From NCBI RefSeq assembly GCF_003573695.1, contig NC_039364.1, forward strand, positions 65,616,256 to 65,680,255: a DNA stretch of 64,000 nucleotides, written 5' to 3'. Positions 46,923 through 60,037 of this stretch are shown piece by piece. The position numbers and the translations under genes are program-made. This DNA is from Papaver somniferum (lineage: Eukaryota > Streptophyta > Magnoliopsida > Ranunculales > Papaveraceae). How positions within the stretch are numbered: the first letter of the stretch is position 1; every line of letters begins with the position of its first letter. Below the pieces are notes generated by a model. That model did not search any database, was not told where the DNA came from, and saw nothing but the letters and a program-made list of their open reading frames with translations.

Positions 46923-47857
46923 TTAGGTATTGAAAGGTTTGAGCCACTGGGGCCGTATTACTACGCCTTCTAACTTATTACTGTTGATGAGCTTGCAGTA
47001 TCCTCCCAAGATAACTTCTGCAACTAGGTACGACTCGTCTTTTCCTTCCGCGGAATCGGGCGAAGTAGTTTGAGCATCAATCCTTACTACCATATCCCCA
47101 ACTTGAAATGGGTTTGGGCATTGCACAACTACTTGATTTTTAGATTCCTTATCTTTGACTGAGACAACTTCTAAACACTTGATAAAATACTTGAAAGGAC
47201 CAGTATCCCATTCACATATCCTAGTGACAGCTGGGTTGATAATCGAATCGAGTCCCCAAGTTTTGACGGAAGGAGGAGTGACTGGTTGCAAAAAGGGTTG
47301 TTCAATAAGACTTACTTATGTCCGGAATCTGCGAACAAATGCTGATGCGCTCTCTCCAGGAAGTTGTGTCACATTTGCGAGTTGTTGATACGAAAACAAA
47401 TAATCTTACAGATTGGATGGCTTGTTGGAGACCCTTTCAGGTATAGACACTGGAAAAGGACATACTCCTAGCTTTGCTTTGTTGTCATGTATCCATGAGC
47501 GCCCCAGGACCACATCATAATTCGGGTATTCTTTAACTATATGAAATTTGGCGTGTGTTAGAGCATCTCCCACCTTGATTTCGAGATTAATGTATCCGTA
47601 AGAGTTTTTGGATTCTCCTTTTGAGTTTTTTTATTATGGTTGGGCAGTGAACAACTTCCTGCTTTGAAATTCTTGCAGCTCTCATATTTTTGACGGTGAT
47701 AATATTGAATTCAGAGGCCGCGTCAATCATTGTGCTGTCAAACTCGACATCTTTCAGGTGAGCAGTGGTTAGGAGTCCCCAGTTACATCTATCAGTCGTA
47801 CTTTCCAGAAGAGATTGGGGTTTGGGGGCGACTTCCCTGGCTGGAAACAGCCGCTTG
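46923..47857 (-). pseudogene. Y protease and integrase-C-terminus-like remnant
   Basis: The minus strand near 47550-47430 reads a retropepsin end: YPNYDVVLGRSWIHDNKAKL followed by GVCPFPVSIPERVS. Downstream, 47400-47320 reads QLANVTQLPGESASAFVRRF, which looks gag-like. Frame 47291-46923 reads PFQVGDMVVRIDAQT and YLVAEVILGGYCKLINSN followed by a Trp-Leu-Lys-Pro end, similar to integrase C-terminal domains. RT, RNase H and integrase core are missing, so Y is a deleted, non-autonomous element. The fragment is broken in several places. Confidence 0.6.
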
Positions 47858-50330
47858 TGTTAGAGCATAGCTCGGTCGACCTCACATGCGTTGCTATATC
47901 AAGCATGTTTGTCAATGTTAGTGATCAAAACTATGAGTCTTGATTTCTAGTCTACATAGCTAAGTCTCGGACTAGGATAGAAAAGTGTAGTTGAGCTCAA
48001 GGACTTCACGGTGATTCATCATACAAAGACGAAGATCTACTCAAGGAACCGGGGAACTTATTCAATAAAAAGGTATGTGGAGGCTTGAACTTATCTATCA
48101 CTCAAAAGTCTATCTCTTTTATCTCCTACTTCTTATGAACAAAAGTCGTATGCTATATAGACTGGATCATACACATTTGATATTTCGAGCCGAGTATATC
48201 TCGCCTATCTATATCTCGAAATCATGTGTTGGTAAAGCGTTTCGCTTTGATCAGGTTTATCTTCACCTAATGACGAAAGTCATAATGTTTCAATCACTTT
48301 GAAAATCCCTTTGACGATAAATAGTGTAACAACTATATAACGTCCTCTAAGAATGTTTCAATGGTTCGAATGAGAGTTTAGGTCAATATAACCAATGATG
48401 GATATAAGCATTGTGTGGAAACACATATGTGCGTAAGTCCTATTCCTTAATCCGAAGTTTGCGAACTTTGTTGATTGAGAGAAACCGGAGGAATTGGCTT
48501 TGCCAAGTCCGCGAACTCAGTTTGCGAACTCATTCCGCGAACTGAAGGAAGTTCTCTTGCCGAGAATTTCTGCTGGATGTTCCAAAAAATCGTTTGCATG
48601 TTTAGTCCGCGAACTCAGTCCGCGAACCTAGCCCGCGAACTGGCGGAAGTCTCCTTGCCGAGATTTTCTGCTGAGTTTGGAAAACTCTGCCGGTTGTCTT
48701 AAGTCCGCGAACTTGTTTGCGTACTTGAGTGGGTTATGATCTAAATATGTGCTCTGAACATGAAACTTAAATTTCTAAGGAATGCAGTATGCAAACCGTG
48801 GCTATAAATTTCATGAGCCGATTCAATCGAATCGAATCATCTTTGTTTCAATTATGTCTTGTGTAGTTACATAAGATCTCATAGCAATTGAACAACTCTC
48901 TAACTAGTTCATTTGAGTTAATTGAACTAGTTATGGTGAAGAAGAACAAGGTTAATATAAAATACTCATATGGTTGACCTTTTTGGTTACTATGTTGAAC
49001 CAACATACACGTACACGTTTGGGAACGGTTTTCACAAACCCAGTAAACGTATATCTCAAGTGTGTGTGACAAGATAAGTTTTCGATCTAATGGTTGAGAA
49101 ATATTAGCTTGAATCTAAACCAGGTTTTCATCTAACGACGAATATTGATTGCTTTGTAACTAAGGAAAAATCCTGATTTGAAGACTATATATAGGAGACA
49201 TCTAGCATTGGGCAAAACTAATCCCCGCATGTCTGTGTGATACTAGTGCGCTCGCTAGAGTCGATTCTCCTCCAACCTTTGGTTTTCTTCTCTAGAACCA
49301 GGTTAGCGACTTAAAGACTTCATTGGGATTGTGAAGCCAGACCGATACTACCTTTATCGTAGTTGTGTGATCTAATCTTGCATCTTCTATCGTACGAGTA
49401 CAATCTTTGATTGTCTTGAGATCATGAGAGTTCTCTGATAGGAAAGATAAAGAAGTCACAAACATCTTCGTCTCACTGTTTGTGATTCCTCGACGTCCTC
49501 TTTTGTATTCAAGTAAGACTGTTGAGAGGTGATTGATTAATCTAGGCTGTTCTTCGGGAATATAAGACCGGATTATCAATTGGTTCCTGTTCACCTTGAT
49601 TTCATATCTTAAGACGGAACAAAAACCTAGGGTTTTTCTGTGGGAGACAGATTTATCTTTTGATAGACTTTTTTGTGTGAGACAGATTTGTTTATTATCA
49701 AGTCTGCGATTTTGGGTTGCAGCAACTCTTGGTTGTGGGTGAGATCAGCTAAGGGAATCAAGTGCGCAGTATCCTGCTGGGATCAGAGGCGTAGGAGTAC
49801 AACTTTACCTTGAATTAGTGGGAGACTGATTGGGGTTCAACTATAGTCCAGTCCGAAGTTAGCTTGGAGTAGGCTAATGTCTGTAGCGGCTTAATACAGT
49901 GTGTATTCAATCTGGACTAGGTCTCGGGGTTTTTCTACATTTGCGGTTTCCTCGTTAACAAAATTTCTGGTGTCTGTGTTATTTCATTTTCCGCATTATA
50001 TTGTTTATCTTTATAATTGAAATAATACATGTTGTGCGTTAAAGGTTAATCGATTGGAGATCCGACCTTGTGGTTGTCGATTTCATTGATTAACACTTGG
50101 ACATTGGTCTTTGGTACCGTCCAAGTTATTCCTTGTATTTGATAAAGACTCGCTATTGTTTTTAGCTTGAGTAAAAATCAAATCAAGAGAGAGATATTAA
50201 CTCCTTGAGATACTTTTATCTAGATTGAGTCTAACTGTCTAGTTGATTCTCTAGCAAAGTATTTCGGAGTTAGTCCATACAGATTGCTAAGCGAAATATT
50301 GGGTGGTGTTGTTAGACCCCCGCTTTTTCA
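47858..50330 (+). repeat. Copia solo LTR D
   Basis: Starts TGTTAGAGCATAGCTCGG and ends CCCGCTTTTTCA, 2473 bp, with no primer site or internal sequence at either end. Flanks GCTTG (47853-47857) and GATTG (50331-50335) are a likely 5-bp duplication with one mismatch. It splits the Y gag-protease region. TATA at about 49185-49193. The palindrome cassette of the other LTRs is replaced by TCCGCGAACT-type repeats (48450-48725). Confidence 0.88.
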
Positions 50331-50337
50331 GATTGCA

Positions 50338-51027
50338 TGATACAACACGGTTGAGGGATGCAAATATGTCATGACGCTACGCATTGGAGAAATACGGAAT
50401 CTCACATAAATGCTCCATCATAGACTGTACGATTTTGTGGACGGAGTCCCCAGAAATCATGCAGCTCCTGATAGGAAGGGGATCTCTGTGAACTCCTTAA
50501 GTTCCTAATTGAAGTTCTCCTGCATCCACTTTCTCTTTGAAAATGCGCTTCAATTGTTGCAGTCACTGGTTGGGTGATTGACGAACCTATGGTAACGACA
50601 ATATTTGGGATCTGCCATTTCCTTTTCAGTTGGTGGACGTCTGAGAGGAGGTAGCTTAATGGCATCATCTTGAATCCATGCTTCTAGGAGTTCGATTACC
50701 TCTTCAATCGGAAACGGGAAGTTTAGAGCAGTCTCTCCATTTTCTTGTTGCTGTGCAGGCGTCTTAGTCGCAGCCTTCCGGGGTTGAGCTGTCTGCTGCG
50801 CTGGTGCCACACGTTTGGGTTGTTGTTCTGCAGTTAGAGCTTTTATTTTTACTCATTCACTCACCATGCTTACATAGGGTTGAGTGTTGTATTGTTTGTT
50901 GATGAGACGTCCGTTCCTTCGAGTCTCTCGTGCATCTTCATTCCAGGCGGGCCTGGTCCTTTCTAGCAAGGCTGGTGCTGTTGTAGCCGACCGCTTAGCA
51001 GCTTCATGAAGTTCAGAGAATGTATGG
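50338..51027 (-). pseudogene. Y gag fragment
   Basis: The minus strand reads TFSELHEAAKRSATTAPALL (about 51020-50960), VAPAQQTAQPRKAATKTPAQ and a zinc-knuckle-like YCRYHRFVNHPTSDC (about 50600-50560), then a decayed tail. It resembles the C-terminal gag region of Tat-type gypsy elements. It is cut on the left by solo LTR D and on the right by the tandem copia array (51028), so its N-terminus should lie beyond that array. Confidence 0.75.
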
Positions 51028-53547
51028 TGTTAGAGCACTTCTTGGTCGAACTCGTGTGCATTGATATCTCAAGCATGTTTGTCAATGTTAGTGATCAAAA
51101 CTACAAGTCTTGATTTCTAGCCTATTTATAGATGTCTCGGACTAGGACATAGTTTGTGTAGTTGAGCTTAGACTTCACGATGTTTATCACTTGAAGACGA
51201 AGAACTACTAAGGAGAGCTTGTGGAACTTCATCGACAAAAGGTATGTGGAGACTTAAACTCATCTATCACTTGGAAAATCTATTTCTACTCTATCTCCTA
51301 TATTGAGACATAAGTCGTATTACGATATAGTTTTCTATATACACATTTGAGATTTCGAATTGAGTACATCTCGCTTACATATTTCTCGAAATATGTGTTG
51401 GCAAGCTTTCGCTTCGACCAAGTTCATCTTATATCATGAGAAAATTGCCGAGTAAACATCTTACATGGTTTGCGTGATACAATCATTTGGTGTAAGACTT
51501 AGAATGTTTCGATAATGATTATTTCAATATCTTGAAAATTGCTTTGATGCTAATAGTGTGTGAAAACGAATATTATCATTATAGAAGAATGTTTCAATGA
51601 TTGAAATAAAGAGTTTAGAATCTTGTAACCATCTTTGGATATAAGCATAGTGTGTTCACACATTAGTGTATAAGTCCAAAACCGGGAGCCTAAACTATGC
51701 ATACTTGTGTGTATACAAAAAAGGTTGTAGGAGTACGCATATTGGCGGAAGTTCACGTCCGTGAATTTCTGCTGATGTTGGAATTTCAAAACCAACTCAT
51801 TCAATTACCTAAGTACGCATACCCGTACGCATACTGGTGGAAAGTTCACGTCCGTGAATTTCTGCTGAGTTTGAAAACTAAAACAAACTCAAATCTGGTT
51901 ACTTAAGTACGCATACCCGTACGCATACTTAAGTAGGTTACTTTCTAAAATCGGTTGTACATGAACCTAAACCTTTTTCAATAAGGAATGCAATCTTTGC
52001 AAACCGTGGCTATAATGTTCATGTATTGATTCGAGTGAATCAAACCGATTTTGCTTCAATTGTGTTCTTGTATAAATCCATGAGAATATAGCAATTGAAC
52101 AACTCTTTAAATAGTTTCATTTGAGTCATTTGAACTAGTTATGGTTAAGATGAATAAGGTTGATATGAGAGTAATCATATGGCTAACCTCGGTTAACTAT
52201 TTGTGAACCAACATGGTGTACATGTTTGGGTACGGTTACATAAACCTAAATGAGGGTACATTTCATTTTTGTGTAACAAGCTAAGTTCGATCTAACGGTT
52301 GGAAGATATTATCTTGGTTGAATAAAGTTTTTCATCTGACGGTGAATATTGAATGCTTTGTTACCAAGGTAACTTGGATTGCAAACCCTGATTTGAAAAC
52401 TATATAAAAGAGAACTCTAACAACTGGGAAACATAATCCCCACGCCTCATGTGTATTACTGGTTGCATAAATAGAGTCGATTCTCCTTTAACCTTAGGTT
52501 TCTTCTCGAGACCCTGTAGGTTAACGACTTGAAGACTTCATTGGGATTGTGAAGCCAGACCCAACTATTCTCTTTGTAGTTGCGTGATATGATCTTGCTG
52601 TTTTTATCGTGATTGAGTGCAATTGTAAAATTGGCTTGAGATTTATATCTCCGATAGGCAAGATATAAAAGTAGTCACAAACACCTTCGTCTCATCGTTT
52701 GTGATTCCACAATAACTTGTTTCGCTAGTCGATTAAGTTTATTGTGAGGTGATTGATAATACTAGAATGTTCTTCGGGAATATAAGTCCGGTTTATCAAT
52801 TGGTTCCTATTCAACTTGATTTATCAAAAGACGGAACAAAAACTCTTGGGTATTTCTGTGGGAGACATATTTATTCAACCATATAGACTTTTCTGTGTGA
52901 GACAGATTTTTTTATAAAGTCTTCGACTTTGGGTCGTAGCAACTCTTAGTTGTGGGTGAGATCAACTAAGGGAATAAAGTGTGTAGTACCCTGTTGGGAT
53001 CAGAGACGTAAGAAACGCAACTGTACCTTGAATCAGTGTGAGATTGATTAGGGTTCAAGTACAGTCCAGTCCGAAGTTAATTGGTAGTAGGCTAGTGTCT
53101 GTAGCGGCTTAATACAGTGTGGTGTTCAAACTGAACTAGGTCCCGAGGTTTTTCTGCATTTGCAGTTTCCTTGTTAACAAAATTCTCGTGTTTGTGTTAT
53201 TTACTTTCCGCATTATATTTGGTTATATAATTGAAATATCATAGGTTGTGCGTTAAGATCAATCAATTAGAATATCCAACCTTTGGTTGTTGATTTACAT
53301 TGATTGACACTTGAACATTGGTCTTTGGTGTCGTTCAAGTAATTCCTCTTATATTTAGTCGGGCTCGCAGATTTCTATTTGTTGATTGTTGATTGAATTA
53401 AGAGTTAGAGATATTAAACTATTTGATATAATTTATTATAGATTGAGTGTGTCTGTCTAGTTGATTCTCAAGAAAGTGTATTAGAGTAAGTCCTTTCAGA
53501 TTGCCAAGCGAATTGTTGGGGGTGGTTGTTAGACCCCCGTATTTTAA
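51028..53547 (+). repeat. Copia LTR E
   Basis: Starts TGTTAGAGCACTTCTTGG; TATA at 52401-52409. Its end reads TATTTTAA where the other LTRs have TTTTCA, so the terminal CA is mutated. Palindromic GTACGCATAC units at about 51800-51930. Closely similar to A and F. Confidence 0.92.
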
Positions 53548-53548
53548 A

Positions 53549-53562
53549 TTGGTATCATAGCA
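53549..53562 (+). other. tRNA-Met primer-binding site (one mutation)
   Basis: TTGGTATCATAGCAGG; one G-to-T change from the TGGTATCAGAGC consensus. Confidence 0.9.
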
Positions 53563-53610
53563 GGCAAATACGTTAAAGACCTTACAAGTCTGTGTTTGTA
53601 GCGATCTGAT

Positions 53611-55169
53611 ATGGCCAGAGGTGTTATCTCTATAAACGTACCACCAGTCTTCGATGGCTCAAATTACTTGCGGTGGAAAATTGCTATGCGTGCCTTTCTT
53701 CAAGCGCGTGATTTTCAATCATGGGATTATGTAGTTAATGGTTATGATGCTCCCGTTGTGGCAGTAGGGAATGCGACCGTTCCAAAAAACATTGGTACAT
53801 ACGATGCTGCAGAGATACTTGCTGCAAAGCAAAACTCCGACGGTTTGAATGCCATCATACATGCCATTACCCCAGATCTTCAGCACCATGTGATTACGTG
53901 CACTCGGTCTAAAGATGCTTGGGACATCTTAGAAACCGTATTCGAAGGAAATACCAGTGAAAAGGAAGCTAGGCTTCAAAACCTTAATTCCGATTGGGAA
54001 AACCTTCGTATGGCAGATGAAGATTCATTTGATAAGTTTAATCACAAAGTATCTGAAATTGTTAATGCATCTTTTACATTGGGTAAGACTATTCCTGAAA
54101 AGGACATTGTGATGAAAATTCTCAGATCGCTGCCATCTAGATACAATTCTAAGAAGTATGCCATCGTTGAAGGAAATAACCCTGATGCTCTCTCCAGAAA
54201 TACGTTGGTTGGGAAGCTAAAGATCTTTGATCATGAGCATACATCCAAAATTGGAAAGGATGTTGCCTTCAAAGCACAAATGAACACTAAATTACTTGAC
54301 AAAAATAAAAGTGTTTATGTCTCTGAGGATGATCTTTCTGAGACTGATTCATCAGATGAAGATCTTGACAAATCAGTCTTTATGATCACAAGACAATTTA
54401 GGGATCTTCTATTGAAGATAAGTAAAAGGTTTTCCAGAGACAAACCTAGGTCGTCAGTTAAACCTCACAATCGCATTCCTCCTAAAAAAGGGATGCTGAC
54501 GAGGATGATGATGAGGATATGCCACAGTTCTTTAAGTGTAAAGGTTTTGGTCATTTTGCAAATGAGTTTCTGAATCGTAGAAAATACACTGGAAACAAAG
54601 GTCTTGTTGCAACCCTTGATGAAATGTTTGATCACTATGATTCCAATAAAGACGAAAAGTCAAGTGTTTCACTTCTTTGTGAAGATATTGATTTTGATAA
54701 TTATAGCAATACATACATCAATCTTGATATCCTTCCAGAAGAATACTCAACCAATCTGTAAGAAGAAATTAACCTTTTTGTTGGAAACTCTATGTCTGAT
54801 TTTTCAGGTTCCACTATGTGCCTAGCAGCTTGCACATCTCGGGAGTCTGAATCATCTTATCCAGTGACTTTTTCTTATTGCTCACTCAAGGGTCATGAAA
54901 TTTCAAAGTGTCTCAAGTACAAACACAATATGAGACATGTCAAGAGACTTCAAAGAAGAGCAAATCTCCTAGCAAACAAGCTCAAACTTGATCAAAAAAC
55001 CGCTGAGGTATGTAAGATTGTATCCTCTTCAAAGAAGTTGGTTTCCAAAGATAGGTTAAGACCACAAGAGAAAAGAGTATGGTCTAAACAATTTGATATA
55101 CATGGTTCTATGAACTCCTTTCAAAAAGGTTATGGTGGACAAATTATTGTTCACCGCAGCACAACTTGA
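53611..55169 (+). pseudogene. Gag of array unit 1, broken
   Basis: ATG 53611 opens a 320-codon frame with the UBN2-type capsid (PPVFDGSNYLRWKIAMRAFL, DAWDILETVFEGNTSEKEAR, LRSLPSRYNSKKYAIVEGN). A frame change near 54490 puts the knuckle region in frame 54519-54761, where two Cys are lost (FFKCKGFGHFANEF). A TAA at 54759 replaces GAA of the other copy. Frame 54792-55169 carries the second knuckle-like motif and the Lys/Arg-rich helix (RHVKRLQRRANLLANKLKL). It ends with a stop and no protease follows. Confidence 0.88.
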
Positions 55170-55525
55170 TTGTGTTGTTTTTGTGCATCTTGTCTCATGT
55201 GCCTGATCAAAAGAGACAAGATTGTGCACACCTCGGGATTTAAGAAAAGAAAAGTAGTTTTTCTTTTTAGTTTTTTTCTTTGGTTTGCAAATTTTGGAAT
55301 TCTTTCATATCTAATTGATATTGGAAGGGATTTCTTTGTTTTATGAAAGAGGGTTATTCTCGACAATTCTACTCTCTCTAGGGTTGTGAACTGTGTGTGC
55401 GTGAACCTGTGCTGTTTAAGGTTCCGTGACTCTACATTCCTTTTTTCCTTCTCTGAAACTCTTTTCATCTTAAGACTGGCCTGTTGAGTTTAAATTGTGA
55501 TTTCCTCTAACAAACCCATACACGT
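55170..55525 (+). other. Gag to accessory ORF spacer, unit 1
   Basis: Non-coding; contains CTTGTCTCATGTGCCTGAT and its near-reverse pattern (AAAAGAGACAAGA), a possible hairpin conserved at 61613-61640. Confidence 0.5.
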
Positions 55526-55913
55526 ATGGAGACTCCAAGCATCATGTGTTCTGATGGAAAAGATGTTAATATGATTGTTAAGCAATCAATCATGAAGGAA
55601 AAAGAAAAATCTTTGTTACCTCCAACTTTTGAAAAGAAAAAGAAGGAATGTGAGGAAGCCAAGAGTTGTTTCTTCAAATTCTCAGAAGTTTTCTGATGTT
55701 CTTGAAGAGTTGAAGGAAGCAAGCAAGGAGATTCAGCACATAAAGTCTTTTGTTATGAGAACTCTCGAAATTCAGAAGGCCCTGGTTCGACATTATCAGC
55801 CTAGAAGGTTTGTTGGAATTGACTCCTTTCTCCATGAACCTTATGTTCCCATGGCTGTTGATGACAAAGAGTTCGGGGACGATAAAGAATTTTTCAGAGG
55901 TTTCAATGTCTAG
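55526..55913 (+). pseudogene. Accessory ORF, unit 1 (frameshifted)
   Basis: Starts METPSIMCSDGKDVNMIVKQ in one frame. It then shifts to the frame with the basic cluster (KRKRRNVRKPRVV), the helix DVLEELKEASKEIQHIKSF, and FLHEPYVPMAVDDKEFGDD up to the stop at 55911-55913. Compared with 39133-39516 the shift lies near 55625. Function unknown. Confidence 0.75.
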
Positions 55914-57435
55914 TAAATCTTCTTTTGAGAATTTATTTCTTATGTTTTTAGAAGAATAACTAGGGTTTGGAATAACCATTATTGTGAGTACACATATCTA
56001 TGTCCAACTATTTTCATCTTCAATGTCTTTTAGATTTATTTATTTAAATTCTAAGTTATTTTGAAAGATGATTTTTGCAATTTTAATCTTTATGATTTTA
56101 TATATATTGCAAATTATTATGGGATATGTTGTTTACGTCCGTGAACCTGTGACTGTCCCATACTTGTTCAAAAGTTATCTCTATTATGTCGGTATGAAAG
56201 TATTGATAGAAGATAGAATGAACTTTTGACACTACAAAAGTTAAAGCCTTTTATGTCATTGTTTTGATGGAAGAAAGGATAAAACTTTTGTATACAAGGA
56301 TTAAGTCTATTGTATGTCATTGTGCAAATAGTGATGGAAAATAGAATGAATCCTTGTTTATTCGCAGTATTGGTCGATCTCCGATCCACATCTTTGTGCA
56401 TATATTGTGTTGCTCCGTAAAGTTTCTTATGTTTGAGCATAACCGATTGAGTTGATCATTTTCTTATAATTAATTCAGTTGTTGCTCCGAAAGTCCTCTT
56501 ATGACGAGCATGACCAATTGAATTGATCACTTTCTTGTGGTTAATTTAGTTGTGTAATTTCGATTGAATTAATCATGGGTTTTCTTGTGGTTAATTTAGT
56601 TGTGCATTTCGATTAGATTAATCATGGATTATTTTGTGGTTAATTCAATTGAATACTTTGGATTCAAACTCATGTTTTCATGTGATTTGGCTATATCCAA
56701 AGAAATCCTTCTTTTCTTGCGAAAGTAAGGTCGTCTTTGTTGTTATTTCGGGAATGACATTTTATGAGGGAGAGTTCTTTTTGAACGTGTGCTTAATTGC
56801 AAAATCTTTGTAGGGAGTGCGGCTGTGGAATATTATAGGGGTTATCTTATATCTTTATAAACTCCTTGATGAATGCATTTAACTTCGGCTTTATGATGAC
56901 ATCTAAATAAGTTGATATGGCATTCTCTTTTGGTCATGAAGTATCTCTATGAAAATTTCATGAGGATCCCACTAGTTTTCGTACCTTTTCCAATTTATAT
57001 TGACAAAAAGGGGGAGACTTAATGTGTAGTGTGATACTACAAATACATATGGTTTACGGATCATTATGTAAGGGGGAGTGGTTTTCATGTTGAGATGAAG
57101 TATTGACTAAGGGGGAGTGATACATATCACCATAGTGTTATTATCAAAGTTGTGATACAATTGAACTTTGATGTTGTGTAATAATACTATGACACCGTAT
57201 AACAATGATTGAGAGCATTTGTTTTCTCATTGTTATCGCTACGGATCTTCAACTAACGATGGTGCTAAACTTACAAATTTTGGAATCATTGGAGTACTTG
57301 GAAGTGACTAAGATTTCGAGTCATGTTGAAGATGCCAAGGAGATCAAGCATTTGGATGATAAGCTACAATTTTTATTTATTTTGTAACCCATGTGTATTG
57401 ATAGTTTTGTCACTAAAATTGACAAAGGGGGAGAT
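55914..57435 (+). other. 3' untranslated internal region of unit 1 with four polypurine tracts
   Basis: No ORF was recognised. AAAAAGGGGGAGAC near 57006, AAGGGGGAGTGG near 57070, AAGGGGGAGTGA near 57110 and AAAGGGGGAGATTG directly before LTR F (57424-57436) are repeated polypurine tracts. Imperfect repeats of TTGTGGTTAATTTAGTTGTG lie at 56530-56650. Confidence 0.8.
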
Positions 57436-59974
57436 TGTTAGAGCACTGCTCGGTCGAAATCGTATCCATTTCTATCTCAAGAATGTTTGTCAATGTTAGC
57501 GATCAAAACTATAAGTCTTGATTTCTAGCCTATTTATAGATGTCTCGGACTAGGACATAGTTTGTGTAGTTGAGCTTAGACTTCACGACGTTTATCACTT
57601 GAAGACGAAGAACTACTAAGGAGAGCTTGTGGAACTTCATCGACAAAAGGTATTGGAGACTTAAACTCATCTATCACTTGGAAAGTCAATTTCTACTCTA
57701 TCTCCTATATTGAGACATAAGTGGTATTACGATATAGTTTTCTATATACACATTTGAGATTTCGAGCTGAGTATATCTCGCTTACATACTTATCGAAATA
57801 TGTGTTGGTAAGCTTTCGCTTCGACCAAGTTCATCTTATATCATGAGAAAATTGCCGAGTAACATCTTACATGGTTTGTGTGATACAATCATTTGGTGTA
57901 AGACTTGGAATGTTTCGATAATGATTATTTCAATATTTTGAAAATTGCTTTGATGCTAATTGTGTGTGAAAACGGCTACTATCATCATAGAAGAATGTTC
58001 CAATGATTGAAATAAATAGTTTAGAATCTTGTAACCATCTTTGGATATAAGCATAGTGTGTTCGCACATTAGTGTATAAGTCCAAAACCGGGAGCCTAAA
58101 GTATGCATACTTGTGTGTATACAAAAAAGGTTGTAGGAGACTGGATAAGTATGCGTACCCGTACGCTTACTGGCGGAAGTTCACGTCCGTGAATTTCTGG
58201 TGATGTTGGAATTTCAAAACCAACTCATTCAGTTACCTAAGTACGCGTACCGGTACACATACTGGCGGAAAGTTCACGTCTGTGAATTTCTGCTGAGTTT
58301 GAAAACTAAAACAAACTCAAATCCGGTTACTTAAGTACGCATACCCATACGCATACTTAAGTAGGTTACTTTCTAAAATCGGTTGTACATGAACCTAAAC
58401 ATTTTTCAATAAGGAATGCTATCTTTGCAAACCGTGGTTATAATGTTCATGTATTGATTCAAGTGAATCAAACTGATTTCTCTTCAATTGTGTTCTTGTA
58501 TAAATCCATGAGAATATAGAAATTGAACAACTCTTTAACTAGTTTCATTGAGTCATTTGAACTAGTTATGGTTAAGATGAATAAGGCTGATATGAGAGTA
58601 ATCATATGGCTAACCTCGGTTAACTATTTGTGAACCAACATGGTGTACACGTTTGGGTACGGTTACATAAACCTAAATGAGGGTACATTTCATTTGTGTG
58701 TAACAAGTTAAGTTCTATTTAACGGTTTAAAGATATTAGTTTGGTTGAATTATATTTTTCATCTAATGGTGAATATTGAATGCTTTGTTACCAAGGTAAC
58801 TTGGATTGCAAACCTTGATTTGAAAACTATATAAAGGAGAACTCTAGCAACTGGGAAACCTAATCCCCACACCTCTTGTGTGTTACTAGTTGCATAACTA
58901 GAGTCGATTCTCCTTTAACCTTAGGTTTCTTCTCGAGACCTTGTAGGTTAATGACTTGAAGACTTCATTGGGATTGTGAAGCCAGACCCAACTATTCTCT
59001 TTATAGTTGCGTGATCTGATCTTGCTGTTTCTATCGTGATTGAGTGCAATTGTAAAATTGACTTGAGATTTATATCTATGATAGGCAAGATAGAAAAGTA
59101 ATCACAAACACCTTCGTATCATCGTTTGTGATTCCACAATAACTTGTTTCGCTAGTCGATTAAGTTTATTGTGAGGTGATTGATAATACTAGGCTGTTCT
59201 TCGGGAATAAAAGTCCGGTTTATCAATTGGTTCCTGTTCACCTTGATTTATCAAAATACGGAACAAAAACTCTTGGGTATTTCTGTGGGAGACAGATTTA
59301 TTCAATCCTATAGACTTTTTTGTGTGAGACAGATTTGTTTATCAAGTCTTCGACTTTGGTTCGTAGCAACTCTTAGTTGTGGGTGAGTTCAGCTAAGGGA
59401 ATCAAGCGCGTAGTATCCTGTTGGGATCAGAGACGTAAGGAGCGCAACTTTACCTTGAATCAGTATGAGATTGATTAGGGTTCAACTATAGTCCAGTCCG
59501 AAGTTAATTGGTAGTAGGCTAGTGTCTGTAGCGACTTAATACAGTGTGGTTTTCAATCTGGAATAGGTCCCGGGGTTTTTATGCATTTGCGGTTTCCTCG
59601 TTAACAAAATTCTGGTGTCTGTGTTACCTCTTTTCCGTATTATATTTTGTTATATAATTGAAATATCACAGGTTGTGCGTTAAGATAAATCAATTAGAAT
59701 ATCCAACCTTTGGTTGTTGATTTACATTGATTGACACTTGAACATTGGTCTTTGGTACCGTTCAAGTAATTCCTCTTATATTCATTCAGGCTCACATATT
59801 TCTATTTGCTGATTGCAGATTGAATTAAGAGTTAGAGATATTAAACTCTTTGATATACTTTAATCTAGATTGAGTCTGATTGTCTAGTTGATTCTCTAGA
59901 ATGTGTATTGGAGTAAGTCCTCTCATATTTCCAAACGAATTGTCGGGTGTGGTTGTTGTACCCCCGCGTTTTCA
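57436..59974 (+). repeat. Copia LTR F
   Basis: Starts TGTTAGAGCACTGCTCGG and ends GCGTTTTCA, 2539 bp; TATA at 58828-58836. Palindromic cassette at about 58105-58360. It serves as 3' LTR of unit 1 and 5' LTR of unit 2. Confidence 0.93.
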
Positions 59975-59975
59975 A

Positions 59976-59989
59976 TTGGTATCAGAGCA
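59976..59989 (+). other. tRNA-Met primer-binding site
   Basis: TTGGTATCAGAGCAGG, intact. Confidence 0.93.
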
Positions 59990-60037
59990 GGAAAACACAT
60001 TAAAGACCTCATAAGTCTGTGTTTGTAGCGATCTAAT

